Positions 8,977 through 18,918 of a DNA stretch of 64,000 bases are shown here, one piece after another (position 1 is the stretch's first letter; every line of letters begins with the position of its first letter). The notes under the pieces were generated by a model. The model was not told the origin of the DNA. It saw nothing but the letters and a program-made list of their open reading frames with translations, and made no database searches. The translations under genes and the position numbers were made by a program. Source of the DNA: Gordonia sp. 'Campus' (GTDB lineage: Bacteria; Actinomycetota; Actinomycetes; Mycobacteriales; Mycobacteriaceae). The stretch covers positions 248,001 to 312,000 of the forward strand of contig NZ_JAKOIW010000001.1 of NCBI RefSeq assembly GCF_022206305.1. Reading direction: 5' to 3'.

Positions 8977-8977
<1 letters not shown>
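8696..8977 (-). CDS. catC: Muconolactone delta-isomerase
   Basis: 93 residues, the usual size of CatC. The conserved opening MLFHVRMDV and the later segments GKWPHIWRIVGEYSNYSIFDV and PLFPYMQIKVTPLATHPSD are diagnostic. It converts muconolactone to 3-oxoadipate enol-lactone, the third step of catechol ortho-cleavage. The enzyme acts as a cytoplasmic oligomer. Its ATG shares one base with the stop of catA (TGATG), so translation is probably coupled. Last gene of the catR-catB-catA-catC operon. Confidence 0.97.
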
Positions 8978-9906
<929 letters not shown>

Positions 9907-11010
9907 TCAGTTGTCGGTGCGATACTTCTCGAGCTTCTCCGGGTCGACCTCGAAGCCGATGCCCGGCGCGGTCGACCGGTGCAGGTGGCCGTCGCGGATC
10001 TGCAGCGGCTCGGTCAGCAGGTCGTCGCTCATGTCGAGGAAGTTCGACAGTTCGCCCGCGTAGCGCGAGGTCAGCTCGAAGGCGCTGCCGAAGGCGAGAG
10101 TGCAGGCGGTCCCGATCTGGCCGTCGATCTGGTTGCCCATGACGACCGGGACGCCGAGACCCTCCGCGAGGTGGTGCGTCCGACGCGAGGTGGTGAAACC
10201 CGAACGCGCCGTCTTGATGCTGATGGCGGTCGCCGAGCGACCGAGGATCTCTCGGGTGACGTCGGCCGGTGTGGGCACCGACTCGTCGGCGATGAACGGT
10301 ACGTCGAGATGTTCGACGAGCCAGCGTCGTCCGAGTACATCGGCTGCGTCGCAGAGCTCTTCGGCGAACAGCAGATCGAGGTCGGCCATGTCTTTCATGG
10401 CGCGCGCCGACTCGGCTGCCGTCCAGCCGCGATTGCCGTCGACATACAGCTCGACCTCGTCGGCGAAACGCTCGCGCAGTGCGCGGACGACCGCGGTGTC
10501 GAGGGTGAACGGATGGCGACCGACTTTCACCTTGAACGTGCGGATCCCGTAGGTGTCCACCATCTTCTCGGCCTCGGCGACCATCACGGCCGGTTCGGCG
10601 AAACCGAGCATGTGGCTGACCCGCATCCGATCGGTGAAACCGCCTAGCAGGTCGCCGACCGGCAGTCCCAGCACCTTGCCCAACGCGTCCCAGATCGCCA
10701 TGTCCACAGCTGATTTCGCGGCCGGGTTGCCGACCGTCCGGGCCATCCGGGCGGCGACCACCTCGCGTTCCAGCAGGGTGAGGCCGACGACCGCGGGCGC
10801 GAAGATGCCCTCGATCACGGCGATGATGCCGTCCTGGGTCTCTCCGTAGGTGAAGGGACGTGGTGGCGCCTCGGCGACGCCGACCACACCCGCATCGGTG
10901 TGCACCCGCACCAGCACGTGGTCGGCGGCATACACCTCGCCCGACGCGAACTTCAGCGGCTTGGCGTAAGGGATCGAGAACGGAATCGCTTCCACCCGAG
11001 TGATCTTCAT
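9907..11010 (-). CDS. catB: Muconate cycloisomerase
   Basis: 367 residues, enolase superfamily (muconate lactonizing enzyme). The catalytic lysines lie in FKVKVG (KxK) and ISIKTARSG. The metal ligands are Asp in LYVDGNRGW, Glu in FAEELC and Asp in FIADESV. It converts cis,cis-muconate to muconolactone. The start ATG overlaps the catR stop by the four bases ATGA, so regulator and enzyme are translated as a coupled pair. A chloromuconate specificity cannot be excluded from sequence, but adjacent catA and catC favour the plain catechol route. Confidence 0.96.
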   Translation of the reverse strand: MKITRVEAIPFSIPYAKPLKFASGEVYAADHVLVRVHTDAGVVGVAEAPPRPFTYGETQDGIIAVIEGIFAPAVVGLTLLEREVVAARMARTVGNPAAKSAVDMAIWDALGKVLGLPVGDLLGGFTDRMRVSHMLGFAEPAVMVAEAEKMVDTYGIRTFKVKVGRHPFTLDTAVVRALRERFADEVELYVDGNRGWTAAESARAMKDMADLDLLFAEELCDAADVLGRRWLVEHLDVPFIADESVPTPADVTREILGRSATAISIKTARSGFTTSRRTHHLAEGLGVPVVMGNQIDGQIGTACTLAFGSAFELTSRYAGELSNFLDMSDDLLTEPLQIRDGHLHRSTAPGIGFEVDPEKLEKYRTDN

Positions 11011-11963
11011 AGGTCTTCTCCGGATCGAGCACCCGACGGGGCGCTGAAGGAACGGGCACCGGCGGGGCCGGCGTGTCCGAGGTCGGCGGCGAACGCGGCG
11101 GCGATGACATCGGCGACGGCGGCGACGACGGGGTCGGTGGTGTCTGACTTCCAGGCGAGTGCCAGCTCGACGGTGTCGGCGTCGGCGAGGTCGCGCACCA
11201 CCAGCCCGTCGAGCGGGAGCGAACGTACCGAGGCCGGGAGGAGAGAGACACCGAGTCCGGCGGCGACAAGCGCCAGCAGAACCGCCGTGCCGGGCGCCTG
11301 GTGTGCGCGGTGCGGCACGAATCCCGCTGTGCGACACGCTCGCATCGCGGCGTCGTTCACGGCGGAGTCCTGGCTGTCGTACATCACGAACGGTTCGTTG
11401 CGGAGGTCGGCGACGGCGACGACCGGTTCGACGGCGAGCCGGTGATCGACGGAGACCGCCAGTACGAGGGGTTCGACGTCGATCACCTTCGTCTCGATGT
11501 CCTCGCCGATCGCCGGCGGACGCAGCACTCCGAGATCGAGGGCCCCGGCACGCAGGGCATCGCTCTGTCCGGGGGTGAGCATGTCGGACTGGATGCGGAG
11601 ATCCACGTCGGGCAGTTCCCGTTTGACGACCCGTGCGATGCGCGGGAGATGAGAGAAGGCCGCGATACCGGTGAGGCCGAGGCGGACGACGCCGCTGCGG
11701 CCGGCGGCGATCCGACGCACACCGTCGGTCGCTTCGTCGACCCCGGCGAGGATTCGTTCGGCCTGGACCCTGAGGTACTGCCCTGCCGGGGTGAGCGACA
11801 CCTGCCGGGTGGTGCGCGTGAACAGCGTGACGTCGAGTTCGGCTTCGAGCTGGCGGATGGCGTACGACAGCGCGGGCTGCGCCACGTGCAACGACTCGGC
11901 CGCCTGCCCGAAGTGGCAGGTATCGGCCACGGCGGTGAAGTACCGCAAGTGCCGTAGCTCCAT
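11007..11963 (-). CDS. catR: LysR-family regulator of the cat operon
   Basis: 318 residues. Winged HTH at residues 1-60 (MELRHLRYFTAVADTCHFG, QPALSYAIRQLEAEL), then a periplasmic-binding-like effector domain. LysR regulators of catechol genes usually sense cis,cis-muconate. Unusually, this one is the first gene of the operon it presumably controls, not divergent from it. A second LysR gene of similar N-terminal sequence stands at 15810. The ATG at 11963 is the one that begins the conserved MELRHLRYF. A palindrome 80 bases upstream is a candidate operator. Confidence 0.92.
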   Translation of the reverse strand: MELRHLRYFTAVADTCHFGQAAESLHVAQPALSYAIRQLEAELDVTLFTRTTRQVSLTPAGQYLRVQAERILAGVDEATDGVRRIAAGRSGVVRLGLTGIAAFSHLPRIARVVKRELPDVDLRIQSDMLTPGQSDALRAGALDLGVLRPPAIGEDIETKVIDVEPLVLAVSVDHRLAVEPVVAVADLRNEPFVMYDSQDSAVNDAAMRACRTAGFVPHRAHQAPGTAVLLALVAAGLGVSLLPASVRSLPLDGLVVRDLADADTVELALAWKSDTTDPVVAAVADVIAAAFAADLGHAGPAGARSFSAPSGARSGEDL

Positions 11964-12042
11964 GACCTGCCTCGTCTCGTACCGATCGACACCGCGGCTG
12001 TGACCGCGGACACGTCTCACGGTAGAGCGTCGATCCATACAT

Positions 12043-12061
12043 CACAAAGACTCAATTTGTG
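12043..12061. promoter_or_regulatory. Candidate CatR operator
   Basis: CACAAA-N7-TTTGTG, a perfect inverted repeat with 6-bp arms, lies 80 bases upstream of catR. The pcaF/LysR intergenic region holds a site with the same 6-7-6 geometry (15778-15796). This supports, but does not prove, LysR binding. Confidence 0.5.
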
Positions 12062-12090
12062 CCGATTGATCGATGGCGTCGATCAATCGG
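12062..12090. terminator. Hairpin between pcaJ and catR
   Basis: CCGATTGATCGA pairs perfectly with TCGATCAATCGG around a 5-base loop. It follows pcaJ by about 130 bases in the direction of transcription and touches the candidate CatR operator. It may end the pca transcript; a clear U-tract is absent, so it could also be a regulatory palindrome. Confidence 0.55.
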
Positions 12091-12134
12091 CGGGCACGTA
12101 TCCGGCGGTGTTGGCTGACGAGCAGGACGGCGGC

Positions 12135-12167
12135 ACCGCTCACCGAATCCGTTACCGCTCACCGAAA
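12135..12167 (-). repeat. 33-bp repeat flanking cat operon, copy 2
   Basis: The complement of 12135-12167 matches 8652-8684 at 30 of 33 positions. It contains two GGTGAGCGG words about 20 bases apart. Together with copy 1 it brackets the catRBAC operon. Confidence 0.8.
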
Positions 12168-12217
12168 TCGTGTGCGCGTGAACGGAAATGGTGATCGATT
12201 GCCGAAGCTGAGATGGT

Positions 12218-12880
12218 CTACACGCCTGCCGGGGCCGCCTGTGTCAGTGTCCGGTCGACCACGGGCGCTCCGGTCTTCTCCTCGACGAGCCTCAGGTCGA
12301 TACCCGGCGCGAACTCGACGACGTCGAAACCTGTTCCGGCGATGTCGAACACACCGAGGTCGGTGATCACGCGACTCACCACACCGCGGCCGGTCAGCGG
12401 CAGCGCGCAACCCTCGAGCAGCTTGGGCTCGCCCTTCTTGGTGACGTGGTCCATCAGCACGATGACCCGGCCTGCGCCGTTGACCAGGTCCATGGCGCCA
12501 CCGATGCCCTTCACGAGGGCCCCCGGCACCATCCAGTTGGCCAGGTCGCCGTTCATCGCGACCTGCATGCCACCGAGGACCGCGACGTCGACGTGGCCGC
12601 CGCGGATCATCGCGAAGCTCGTCGCCGAATCGAAGTACGACGCCCCGGGTAGCACCGACACGGTCTGCTTGCCCGCGTTGATGAGGTCGGGGTCGACCTC
12701 GTCGTCGTAGGGAAACGGTCCGACGCCGAGGATGCCGTTCTCGGCGTGCAGGTGGACACCGGAGTTGTCGGGCATGAGGTCGGGAATCATGGTGGGCAGC
12801 CCGATTCCCAGGTTGACGTAGTCGCCGGGGGTGAGTTCACGGGCGGCGCGGGCGGCCATCTCGGTACGGGTCCAGGTCAT
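12218..12880 (-). CDS. pcaJ: 3-oxoadipate CoA-transferase subunit B
   Basis: 220 residues, family I CoA-transferase beta subunit. Diagnostic segments are [12 protein letters not shown] near residue 20 and the catalytic-glutamate segment [11 protein letters not shown] near 50. It transfers CoA from succinyl-CoA to 3-oxoadipate, the penultimate step of the pathway, as a heteromer with the product of the gene just upstream (10-base gap). The family also includes acetoacetate:succinyl-CoA transferases (ScoB); the operon with pcaD and a thiolase decides for 3-oxoadipate. It is last in the pcaF-pcaD-pcaI-pcaJ order. Confidence 0.92.
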   Translation of the reverse strand: MTWTRTEMAARAARELTPGDYVNLGIGLPTMIPDLMPDNSGVHLHAENGILGVGPFPYDDEVDPDLINAGKQTVSVLPGASYFDSATSFAMIRGGHVDVAVLGGMQVAMNGDLANWMVPGALVKGIGGAMDLVNGAGRVIVLMDHVTKKGEPKLLEGCALPLTGRGVVSRVITDLGVFDIAGTGFDVVEFAPGIDLRLVEEKTGAPVVDRTLTQAAPAGV

Positions 12881-12890
12881 GTCGACTCTC

Positions 12891-13724
12891 CTAGGCTGAC
12901 GGCGACGCGGTGGGACGTTCACGGACGGTGCGCTTCTCGATTCCCTTGCGCGCGACCTGCTCCGGGGCGAGTGCGACGATCCGCTGCACGAAGATGCCGG
13001 GCAGATGGATCTCGTCGGGTCCGAGCTCGCCGACCTCGACCACCTTCTCTGCCTCGACGATCGTGATGCGCCCGGCCATCGCCGCCGGCGGGTTGAAATT
13101 GCGTGCCGCAGCATGGAATCGACAATTGCCGTCGGTATCGACGACCGCGGCCCGGATGAGTGCGTAGTCGGTGACGATCGACTCCTCGAGAACCATCTCC
13201 CGACCGTGGAAGGTCCGCACCTCCTTGGGCGGCGACGCCTCCGCGATGGTGCCGTCGGAGTGGTAGCGCCAGGGAAGTCCGCCCTCGGCGACGAGCGTGC
13301 CGACGCCGGTGGGGGTGAAGAACGCGCCGATCCCACTTCCGCCGGCCCGCATGCGTTCGGCCAACGTGCCCTGCGGGGTGAGTTCGACGGTGACCTCGCC
13401 GGACAGGAACTGGCGCCCGAACTCCTTGTTCTCCCCGATGTAGGACGCGACGACCCGGTCGATGCGACGGCCCTCCAGCAGCAGTCCGAGGCCCGCGCCG
13501 TCGGCTCCGCAGTTGTTGGAGACGATGGTCAGATTCGCCGCACCCTGCTCGAGGAGCGCGTCGATCAGGAAGCCGGGGATCCCGGCCAGCCCGAAGCCGC
13601 CGACCGCGATGCTCGCGCCGTCGGGGATGTCGGCGACCGCCTCGGTCGCCGACGCCGCGAGTTTGATCGGGCCGCCGGGACGGTCGACGACCGTCGTCGT
13701 GGCGGCACTGTCACGAGTGCTCAT
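12891..13724 (-). CDS. pcaI: 3-oxoadipate CoA-transferase subunit A
   Basis: 277 residues, alpha subunit of the family I CoA-transferase. The glycine-rich [16 protein letters not shown] and the later [15 protein letters not shown] segment are typical, as is [26 protein letters not shown] near the C-terminus. It pairs with PcaJ. Its ATG overlaps the pcaD stop by ATGA. The N-terminus carries about 25 extra residues compared with short PcaI proteins, which may be a local extension. Confidence 0.92.
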   Translation of the reverse strand: MSTRDSAATTTVVDRPGGPIKLAASATEAVADIPDGASIAVGGFGLAGIPGFLIDALLEQGAANLTIVSNNCGADGAGLGLLLEGRRIDRVVASYIGENKEFGRQFLSGEVTVELTPQGTLAERMRAGGSGIGAFFTPTGVGTLVAEGGLPWRYHSDGTIAEASPPKEVRTFHGREMVLEESIVTDYALIRAAVVDTDGNCRFHAAARNFNPPAAMAGRITIVEAEKVVEVGELGPDEIHLPGIFVQRIVALAPEQVARKGIEKRTVRERPTASPSA

Positions 13725-14488
13725 TGCTGCTCCAGGTGTTCGAGAAGTGCGGGTGTGATGGTGTCGGCTTGCTCGGCGTTGGCGAGGTGCGCGGAGTCCG
13801 GGACCACCAGCAGGCGCCCATGAGGCACGGCATCGACGATGTCGCGCAACAGATCCGGCGGGGTTGCCGGGTCGTCGGCGCCGGCGATCGCCAGGGTCGA
13901 CGCGGTGATCGACGACAGCTCGGCCCGCTGATCCATCGCGGCGATCGCCTCGCAGCATGCCGCGTATCCCTCGGCGGGAGTGGCGGCGACCATGGCCTCG
14001 TACCCCTGTCGCGCTTCGGTGTTCGCGGCGAGGTATCCGGGCGTGAACCACCGCTGGACCACGGCCGCGGCGACCGCCGAGGTGCCGTCGGCGCGCACCA
14101 GCGCGGCACGGTCGATCCAGCCCTGTGCCGGCGGCAGGTACGCGGCGGTGCACAGCAGGGCCAACCGGTTCACACGTTCGGGATTCCGTGCGGCGACGCG
14201 CATCATGGTCATCCCGCCGAGCGAGAGCCCGACGAGGTGTGCGCGTTCGATGTCGAGGCGGTCCAGCAGCGCGATGACGTCGTCGGCCAGCTCGTCGATC
14301 GCGTACGGCCCTGGTGGCACAGGCGAATCCCCGTGCCCTCGGGTGTCGTAGCGCACGACGCGGAATCGCTCGTCGAGCGCGGCGATCTGGGCGTCCCACA
14401 TCCGATGCGTCGACCCCAGCGAGTTGGACAATACGACGGCCGGCCCGTCAGGACGCCCCGTGACGACGGCGTGGACCTGCGCGCTCAT
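13721..14488 (-). CDS. pcaD: 3-oxoadipate enol-lactonase
   Basis: 255 residues, alpha/beta-hydrolase. The nucleophile is Ser in VGLSLGG (about residue 92), the catalytic His lies in SAHLAN near 235, and the acid is Asp in GADDPATPP. It hydrolyses 3-oxoadipate enol-lactone, the product of CatC, to 3-oxoadipate. Overlaps by four bases with both neighbours (ATGA junctions), a tightly coupled operon. There is no fused decarboxylase (PcaL type), in keeping with the catechol branch of the pathway. Confidence 0.92.
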   Translation of the reverse strand: MSAQVHAVVTGRPDGPAVVLSNSLGSTHRMWDAQIAALDERFRVVRYDTRGHGDSPVPPGPYAIDELADDVIALLDRLDIERAHLVGLSLGGMTMMRVAARNPERVNRLALLCTAAYLPPAQGWIDRAALVRADGTSAVAAAVVQRWFTPGYLAANTEARQGYEAMVAATPAEGYAACCEAIAAMDQRAELSSITASTLAIAGADDPATPPDLLRDIVDAVPHGRLLVVPDSAHLANAEQADTITPALLEHLEQQ

Positions 14489-15723
14489 CGCGTCGCCTCG
14501 AAGATCGCGGCGAGGCCTTGTCCGCCACCGATACACATCGTCTCCAGGACGTACCGGGCGTCGCGTCGGCGCGCTTCGTACGCCGCGGTGGCGAGGATGC
14601 GGGCACCCGTCGCACCGATGGGATGACCCAGCGAGATGCCGGACCCGTTGGGGTTGAGCCGTTCGTCGGTCGGGTCGACCTTCCACTCCGCGAGGCAGGC
14701 GAGCACCTGGGCGGCGAAGGCTTCGTTGAGTTCGATGAGGTCGATCTCATCCAGCGTCAAGCCGGCGCGGTCGAGGGCAGCGGCGGTGGCACCGACCGGG
14801 CCGATGCCCATGACCTCGGGCTCGCACCCGGTGACCGCCCAGGAACGCAGCGCGAGCTGAGGTTCGAGCCCGCGGCGCTCGGCCTCGGCGCGCGTGGTGA
14901 CCACGGCCATGGCCGCGCCGTCGTTCTGGCCTGACGCGTTTCCGGCCGTGACCGTCGACTCGGCGTCGGTCTTGAGTCGGATGGGACGAAGTGCGCCAAG
15001 GGATTCGACGGACGCATCGGATCGCGGATGCTCGTCGCGGTCGACGACGGTGTCGGGGCGGCCGCGTCGGCCCGGGATGGTGACGGGCACCAGTTCGTCG
15101 GAGAACCGGCCCTCCTCCTGGGCGGCGATGGCGCGGCGATGCGAGCGAGCCGCCAACTCGTCCTGTTCATCCCGAGTGATCCGATAGGTCGCGCGCAGAT
15201 TCTCGGCGGTCTCGATCATCCCGCCGGGGACGGGGTGCGTCTCACCGCCGGCCGTCAGACGACCGCGATCCAGACGATCCATCAACTCGACACCACCCTG
15301 CTTGATGCCCGACCGCAAGCCGAGGGCGTAATGCTCGACGTTCGACATCGACTCGGCGCCACCGGCGACGACGAGACGCGCACCTCCCGTCGCGACGGCG
15401 GAGGCACCGGTCAGGATCGCCTGCAGGCCCGAACCACAGCGGCGGTCGATCTGCATACCGGGGACCCCGACACCCAGGCCGGCGTCGAGGGCGGCGATCC
15501 GACCGAGCGCCGGCGACTCGCCGCCGGCGTACCCCTGGCCGAGGATGACGTCGTCGATGTCTCCTTCTCCGAGACCGGTGCGCTCGGTCAGCGTCCGCAA
15601 CAGGTCGGTCGCCAGCCGGGTCACGGGCACCGTCGAGAGAACTCCACCCATACGACCCACGGGCGTACGCACTGGAGAACAGATGACGATGTCGGTCGAC
15701 GCATCGCTACCGGAAGAAGCCAT
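14485..15723 (-). CDS. pcaF: 3-oxoadipyl-CoA thiolase
   Basis: 412 residues, thiolase. The acylated Cys is in DRRCGSGLQAI (about residue 97), the catalytic His in GHPIGATGAR and the second Cys in ETMCIGGGQG. It cleaves 3-oxoadipyl-CoA to succinyl-CoA and acetyl-CoA, ending the 3-oxoadipate pathway. Family members overlap with acetyl-CoA acetyltransferases; the operon position decides the call. It is the first gene of its operon. The ATG at 15723 was chosen because a palindrome spans the bases just upstream; an in-frame ATG slightly farther upstream (about 15750) is less likely. Confidence 0.9.
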   Translation of the reverse strand: MASSGSDASTDIVICSPVRTPVGRMGGVLSTVPVTRLATDLLRTLTERTGLGEGDIDDVILGQGYAGGESPALGRIAALDAGLGVGVPGMQIDRRCGSGLQAILTGASAVATGGARLVVAGGAESMSNVEHYALGLRSGIKQGGVELMDRLDRGRLTAGGETHPVPGGMIETAENLRATYRITRDEQDELAARSHRRAIAAQEEGRFSDELVPVTIPGRRGRPDTVVDRDEHPRSDASVESLGALRPIRLKTDAESTVTAGNASGQNDGAAMAVVTTRAEAERRGLEPQLALRSWAVTGCEPEVMGIGPVGATAAALDRAGLTLDEIDLIELNEAFAAQVLACLAEWKVDPTDERLNPNGSGISLGHPIGATGARILATAAYEARRRDARYVLETMCIGGGQGLAAIFEATR

Positions 15724-15748
15724 GGACCCAGGGTAGGAACCCTGGTCC
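15724..15748. promoter_or_regulatory. Palindrome abutting pcaF start
   Basis: GGACCCAGGGT is mirrored by ACCCTGGTCC around AGGA, with one unpaired C. It immediately precedes the pcaF ATG, so it would form a hairpin or operator covering the translation start region. Protein or RNA role unknown. Confidence 0.45.
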
Positions 15749-15777
15749 ATATTGAGAAGTATCCATAAGTCGACGTT

Positions 15778-15796
15778 TGATATCCCATGCATATCA
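15778..15796. promoter_or_regulatory. Candidate LysR operator between pcaF and LysR gene
   Basis: TGATAT-N7-ATATCA, a perfect inverted repeat in the divergent promoter region, 14 bases before the LysR start. It has the same 6-7-6 geometry as the candidate site before catR. Confidence 0.55.
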
Positions 15797-15809
15797 GTAG
15801 ACTCACGCC

Positions 15810-16697
15810 ATGGAGTTGCGTCACCTGCGGTACTTCCGCGCCGTGGCCGAGGAACTGCACTTCGGACGCGCCGCGCGGCGGCTGCACATGGCGCAACCGC
15901 CGCTGTCCCAGCAGATCCGCCAACTCGAGGACGAGCTCGGCGTCGGTCTGCTGGTCCGATCCACGCGACGCGTCGAGCTCACGCCCGCAGGCGAGGACTA
16001 TCTGCGCCGGGCGGTTGCGATCCTGGACTCGGTCGACGCCGCGGGTCGGCAGGCACAGCGGATCGCCGACGGACGCTCGGGCACCCTTGCGATCGGGTGC
16101 GTCGGCTCGGCCACCTACTCGCTGCTACCCGCGCTGGTGCGCGCGTTGAGCGACGAGCTACCGGATGTGGACGTCAACGTTCGTGGCGAGATGCTGGCAC
16201 CCGCCCAGATCGCCGCGCTCGGGGCCGGCGACATCGACCTCGCCCTGCTGCGCATGCCGATCGACACCACCGGACTGCATGTCGAGGCGATCCGCAGCGA
16301 CCGCCTCATCGTGGCGCTGCCCCACGACCATCCGCTCGCCCACGGCGCACCGGCCGCGACCGTGGACCTCGCACTGCTGGCCGGCGACGACTTCATCGTG
16401 CACGCGGGCGGCGGGAAGTCGATCATGCACGGGGTTCTGTCGGCCGCCGCCGGACGCGCGGGATTCGTCCCCCGCATCCGGCACGAGGTCGAGGAGACGT
16501 CGACGCTCGTGACACTCGTCGCCGCCGGGGTGGGGGTCGCGCTGGTCCCCGAACCCACCTCGGCGCTCGGGGTGCCGGGCGTCGTCTACCGGCCGCTCGA
16601 GATCGACGAGGAGGTCGAACTGGCCGTCGCTTTCCCCGACGGGCGCCGGACCCCGCTCGTCGACCGGGCCCTGGCGGTGTTGCGCACCCTGTCGTGA
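15810..16697 (+). CDS. LysR-family regulator, probably of the pca operon
   Basis: 295 residues. The N-terminal HTH (MELRHLRYFRAVAEELHFG, QPPLSQQIRQLEDEL) resembles that of CatR at 11007, then comes a LysR effector domain. It is divergent from pcaF, the classic arrangement for a LysR activator and its target operon. The shared head sequence suggests the two regulators are paralogues. The likely inducer is a pathway intermediate (cis,cis-muconate or 3-oxoadipate), but that is an inference. A candidate operator lies in the intergenic region. Confidence 0.88.
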   Translation: MELRHLRYFRAVAEELHFGRAARRLHMAQPPLSQQIRQLEDELGVGLLVRSTRRVELTPAGEDYLRRAVAILDSVDAAGRQAQRIADGRSGTLAIGCVGSATYSLLPALVRALSDELPDVDVNVRGEMLAPAQIAALGAGDIDLALLRMPIDTTGLHVEAIRSDRLIVALPHDHPLAHGAPAATVDLALLAGDDFIVHAGGGKSIMHGVLSAAAGRAGFVPRIRHEVEETSTLVTLVAAGVGVALVPEPTSALGVPGVVYRPLEIDEEVELAVAFPDGRRTPLVDRALAVLRTLS

Positions 16698-16704
16698 ACG
16701 CCGC

Positions 16705-16771
16705 ACACCCACCCGTTTTCGGCAGATCCACCCACCGGAGGGGGGTGAAAATACCGAAAAAGGGTGGGTGT
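16705..16771. terminator. Bidirectional terminator, LysR / echA8
   Basis: ACACCCACCC at 16705 pairs with GGGTGGGTGT ending at 16771, and the stem continues inward with TTTTCGG/CCGAAAA. It separates the convergent LysR and enoyl-CoA hydratase genes. Confidence 0.8.
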
Positions 16772-16785
16772 GGAGATGTTTCGGA

Positions 16786-17562
16786 TCAGCGGTGGGTGAA
16801 GTTCGGGTCGCGCTTCTCGACGAAAGCGGCCATGCCCTCGGTCTGGTCGTCGGTGGCGAAGGTCGAGTAGAACAGGGCACGTTCGGCGCGCACGCCCTCG
16901 ACGAGGCTCGACTCGAACGCACGGTTCACCGCGTCCTTGGCCAGCGCGGAGGCGATCAGCGACTTCGACGCGATGAGCTCGGCGACCTCGAGGGCGGTGG
17001 CGCGGCAGTCTTCCTTCGGGACGACGCGGGAGACCAGACCCATGCGCTCGGCCTCGTCGACCTTCATCTGGCGGCCGGTGAGGACCATGTCCATCGCCTT
17101 GGCCTTGCCGACGGCGCGGGTGAGCCGCTGAGAGCCGCCGATACCGGGGATGACGCCGAGGTTGATCTCGGGCTGACCGAAGACGGCGTTGTCGCCGGCG
17201 ATGATGGTGTCGCACAGCATCGCGAGCTCACATCCGCCGCCGAGCGCGTACCCGGTGACGGCGGCGATGATCGGCGTGCGCGCGCGAGAGAGCTCGTCCC
17301 AGGCACCGAAGAACTGCTCGTTCACGACGTCGGCGTAGGTCTTCGACGACATCTCCTTGATGTCGGCACCCGCGGCGAACGCCTTCTCCGACCCGGTGAT
17401 CACGATCGCTCCGATCCCGGCGTCGACGTCGAAGTCCTTGACGGCGCCGACGACCTCGTTCATGAGCTCGGAGTTCAGGGCGTTGAGGGCCTTGGGTCGG
17501 TTCAGCGTGATGATGCCGACGCGGCCGCTGGTCTCGACGAGGATGGTCTGGTACTCGGTCAC
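16786..17562 (-). CDS. echA8: Enoyl-CoA hydratase
   Basis: 258 residues, crotonase fold. The oxyanion-hole segment is [10 protein letters not shown]. Both catalytic glutamates are visible, in [11 protein letters not shown] and [13 protein letters not shown], so it should hydrate trans-2-enoyl-CoA esters. Length and the ending ([10 protein letters not shown]) match mycobacterial EchA8. The upstream neighbour on the same strand is an echA9-like gene; M. tuberculosis Rv1071c-Rv1070c have the same order. Serves general beta-oxidation. Confidence 0.92.
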   Translation of the reverse strand: MTEYQTILVETSGRVGIITLNRPKALNALNSELMNEVVGAVKDFDVDAGIGAIVITGSEKAFAAGADIKEMSSKTYADVVNEQFFGAWDELSRARTPIIAAVTGYALGGGCELAMLCDTIIAGDNAVFGQPEINLGVIPGIGGSQRLTRAVGKAKAMDMVLTGRQMKVDEAERMGLVSRVVPKEDCRATALEVAELIASKSLIASALAKDAVNRAFESSLVEGVRAERALFYSTFATDDQTEGMAAFVEKRDPNFTHR

Positions 17563-17674
17563 GTGCTACCTCTTTCGGTTTCGGTGATGCGGGTCTGGGA
17601 TGACCGACGAACTCGATGGTGCTCGACAGACATGGTCACACCGCGGGGTGCCTGCCGACCACCCTGCCCCGGGA

Positions 17675-18787
17675 TCAGCCTGCCGCGGGGGCGTTCGCGA
17701 AGGTCAGATCGTGCGGGAGCGGGGCGAAGAACGCGTCGACGGCGTCCTCGGAGAAGTCCGCCCACTTCGGGTTGCGGTCCTTGTCGATGACCTGGGCGCG
17801 GATGCCCTCGGCCATGTCGGGGTGAAGCAGGCAGCGCAGCGAGACCCGGTACTCGCGGACCAGGGTGTCGGCCAGACTCGCGTCGTCGGCGGCTTCCCGC
17901 AAGGAGCGCAGGGTGACCGCGAGGGCGGTCGGGCTCTTGGCGGCGATGGTGTCGGCGGTCTTGACCGCCTCGGGCGACCCGACTGCCCGGCAACGGTCGA
18001 CGATCTCGGCGACGGTCGGGGCGGCGAAGGCGCCGGCGATCCACTCGCGCTGATCCGAGAGCTCCGAAGGCGGCGCGTCGACGGCGTACCGGTCGACCGC
18101 CGCATCGACTCCCGCTTCGCCGATCGCCGCGATGAAGGCGGGCAGCGACTCGGCGGGCACGAAGTGGTCTGCGAGGCCCATCGCGATGGCGTCGGCGCCG
18201 CGCAGGTGACCCGCGGTCAGACCCGCATAGGTTCCGAGCCCGTCCGGCACGCGCGAGAGCAGATGCGTCCCACCGACATCCGGCACGAAGCCGATGCCGA
18301 CCTCGGGCATGGCGAGCTTGGTGCGGTCGGTGACGATGCGAACGTTGCCGTGGGCCGAGATCCCCACCCCGCCGCCCATCACGATGCCGTCCATGATCGC
18401 GACGTACGGCTTGGGGTAGGTCGAGATCGACTCGTTGAGGCGGTACTCGTCGAACCAGAATTTCGCCGACGGGGACTGCTCGGCGTCGACGTCGGTGGAC
18501 TCCGGGTTCCCGCTGAGCGCAGCCGCGTCGCGGTGGATCGCGACGATGTCGCCGCCCGCACACAGTCCGCGTTCACCGGCGCCGGCCACGACGACCGCCT
18601 TCACGGTCTCGTCGACACCCCACGTGTCGAGTCGTCGCGCCATCTCCAGGACCATCTCGTGATCGATCGCGTTGATGGACTTCGGCCGGTTCAGGATCAG
18701 CGACCGCGCGGAACCGTTCTCCTCCGCCAACACCGACGAGGCCGAAGCCCCGGGAGCTCCTGCTGGGGAGACAGATGACTGCGACAC
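17675..18787 (-). CDS. echA9: 3-hydroxyisobutyryl-CoA hydrolase / enoyl-CoA hydratase family
   Basis: 370 residues, crotonase superfamily with the longer C-terminal half of 3-hydroxyisobutyryl-CoA hydrolases (ECH_2 domain). Key segments are CAGGDIVAIH (oxyanion hole), MGGGVGISAHG and MPEVGIGFVPDVGGTHLLSR. In the valine pathway such enzymes release 3-hydroxyisobutyrate. I chose the GTG at 18787 with GAGGG upstream; the longer frame has an Arg/Cys-rich head. It is transcribed with echA8 (112-base gap). Orthologous order to M. tuberculosis Rv1071c-Rv1070c supports the name. Confidence 0.85.
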   Translation of the reverse strand: MSQSSVSPAGAPGASASSVLAEENGSARSLILNRPKSINAIDHEMVLEMARRLDTWGVDETVKAVVVAGAGERGLCAGGDIVAIHRDAAALSGNPESTDVDAEQSPSAKFWFDEYRLNESISTYPKPYVAIMDGIVMGGGVGISAHGNVRIVTDRTKLAMPEVGIGFVPDVGGTHLLSRVPDGLGTYAGLTAGHLRGADAIAMGLADHFVPAESLPAFIAAIGEAGVDAAVDRYAVDAPPSELSDQREWIAGAFAAPTVAEIVDRCRAVGSPEAVKTADTIAAKSPTALAVTLRSLREAADDASLADTLVREYRVSLRCLLHPDMAEGIRAQVIDKDRNPKWADFSEDAVDAFFAPLPHDLTFANAPAAG

Positions 18788-18899
18788 GCCGAACCCTCTT
18801 TCCACCGACCGGGCACCGGTGCAGTGGCACCGGCACGTTTCCTTCGATGGTTGCATATCCTAGTAACGACGGTCCACCCTGTGGCCGCCTCCACCACAG

Positions 18900-18918
18900 T
18901 GAGGTTAGGGTTACCTCA
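18900..18918. promoter_or_regulatory. IdeR/DtxR-type iron box
   Basis: TGAGGTTAGGGTTACCTCA matches the 19-bp actinobacterial iron box consensus TTAGGTTAGGCTAACCTAA at 15 positions. Its last base is the first base of the annotated ATG of the siderophore-interacting protein. Iron-loaded IdeR would block transcription at or near the start. Confidence 0.75.
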
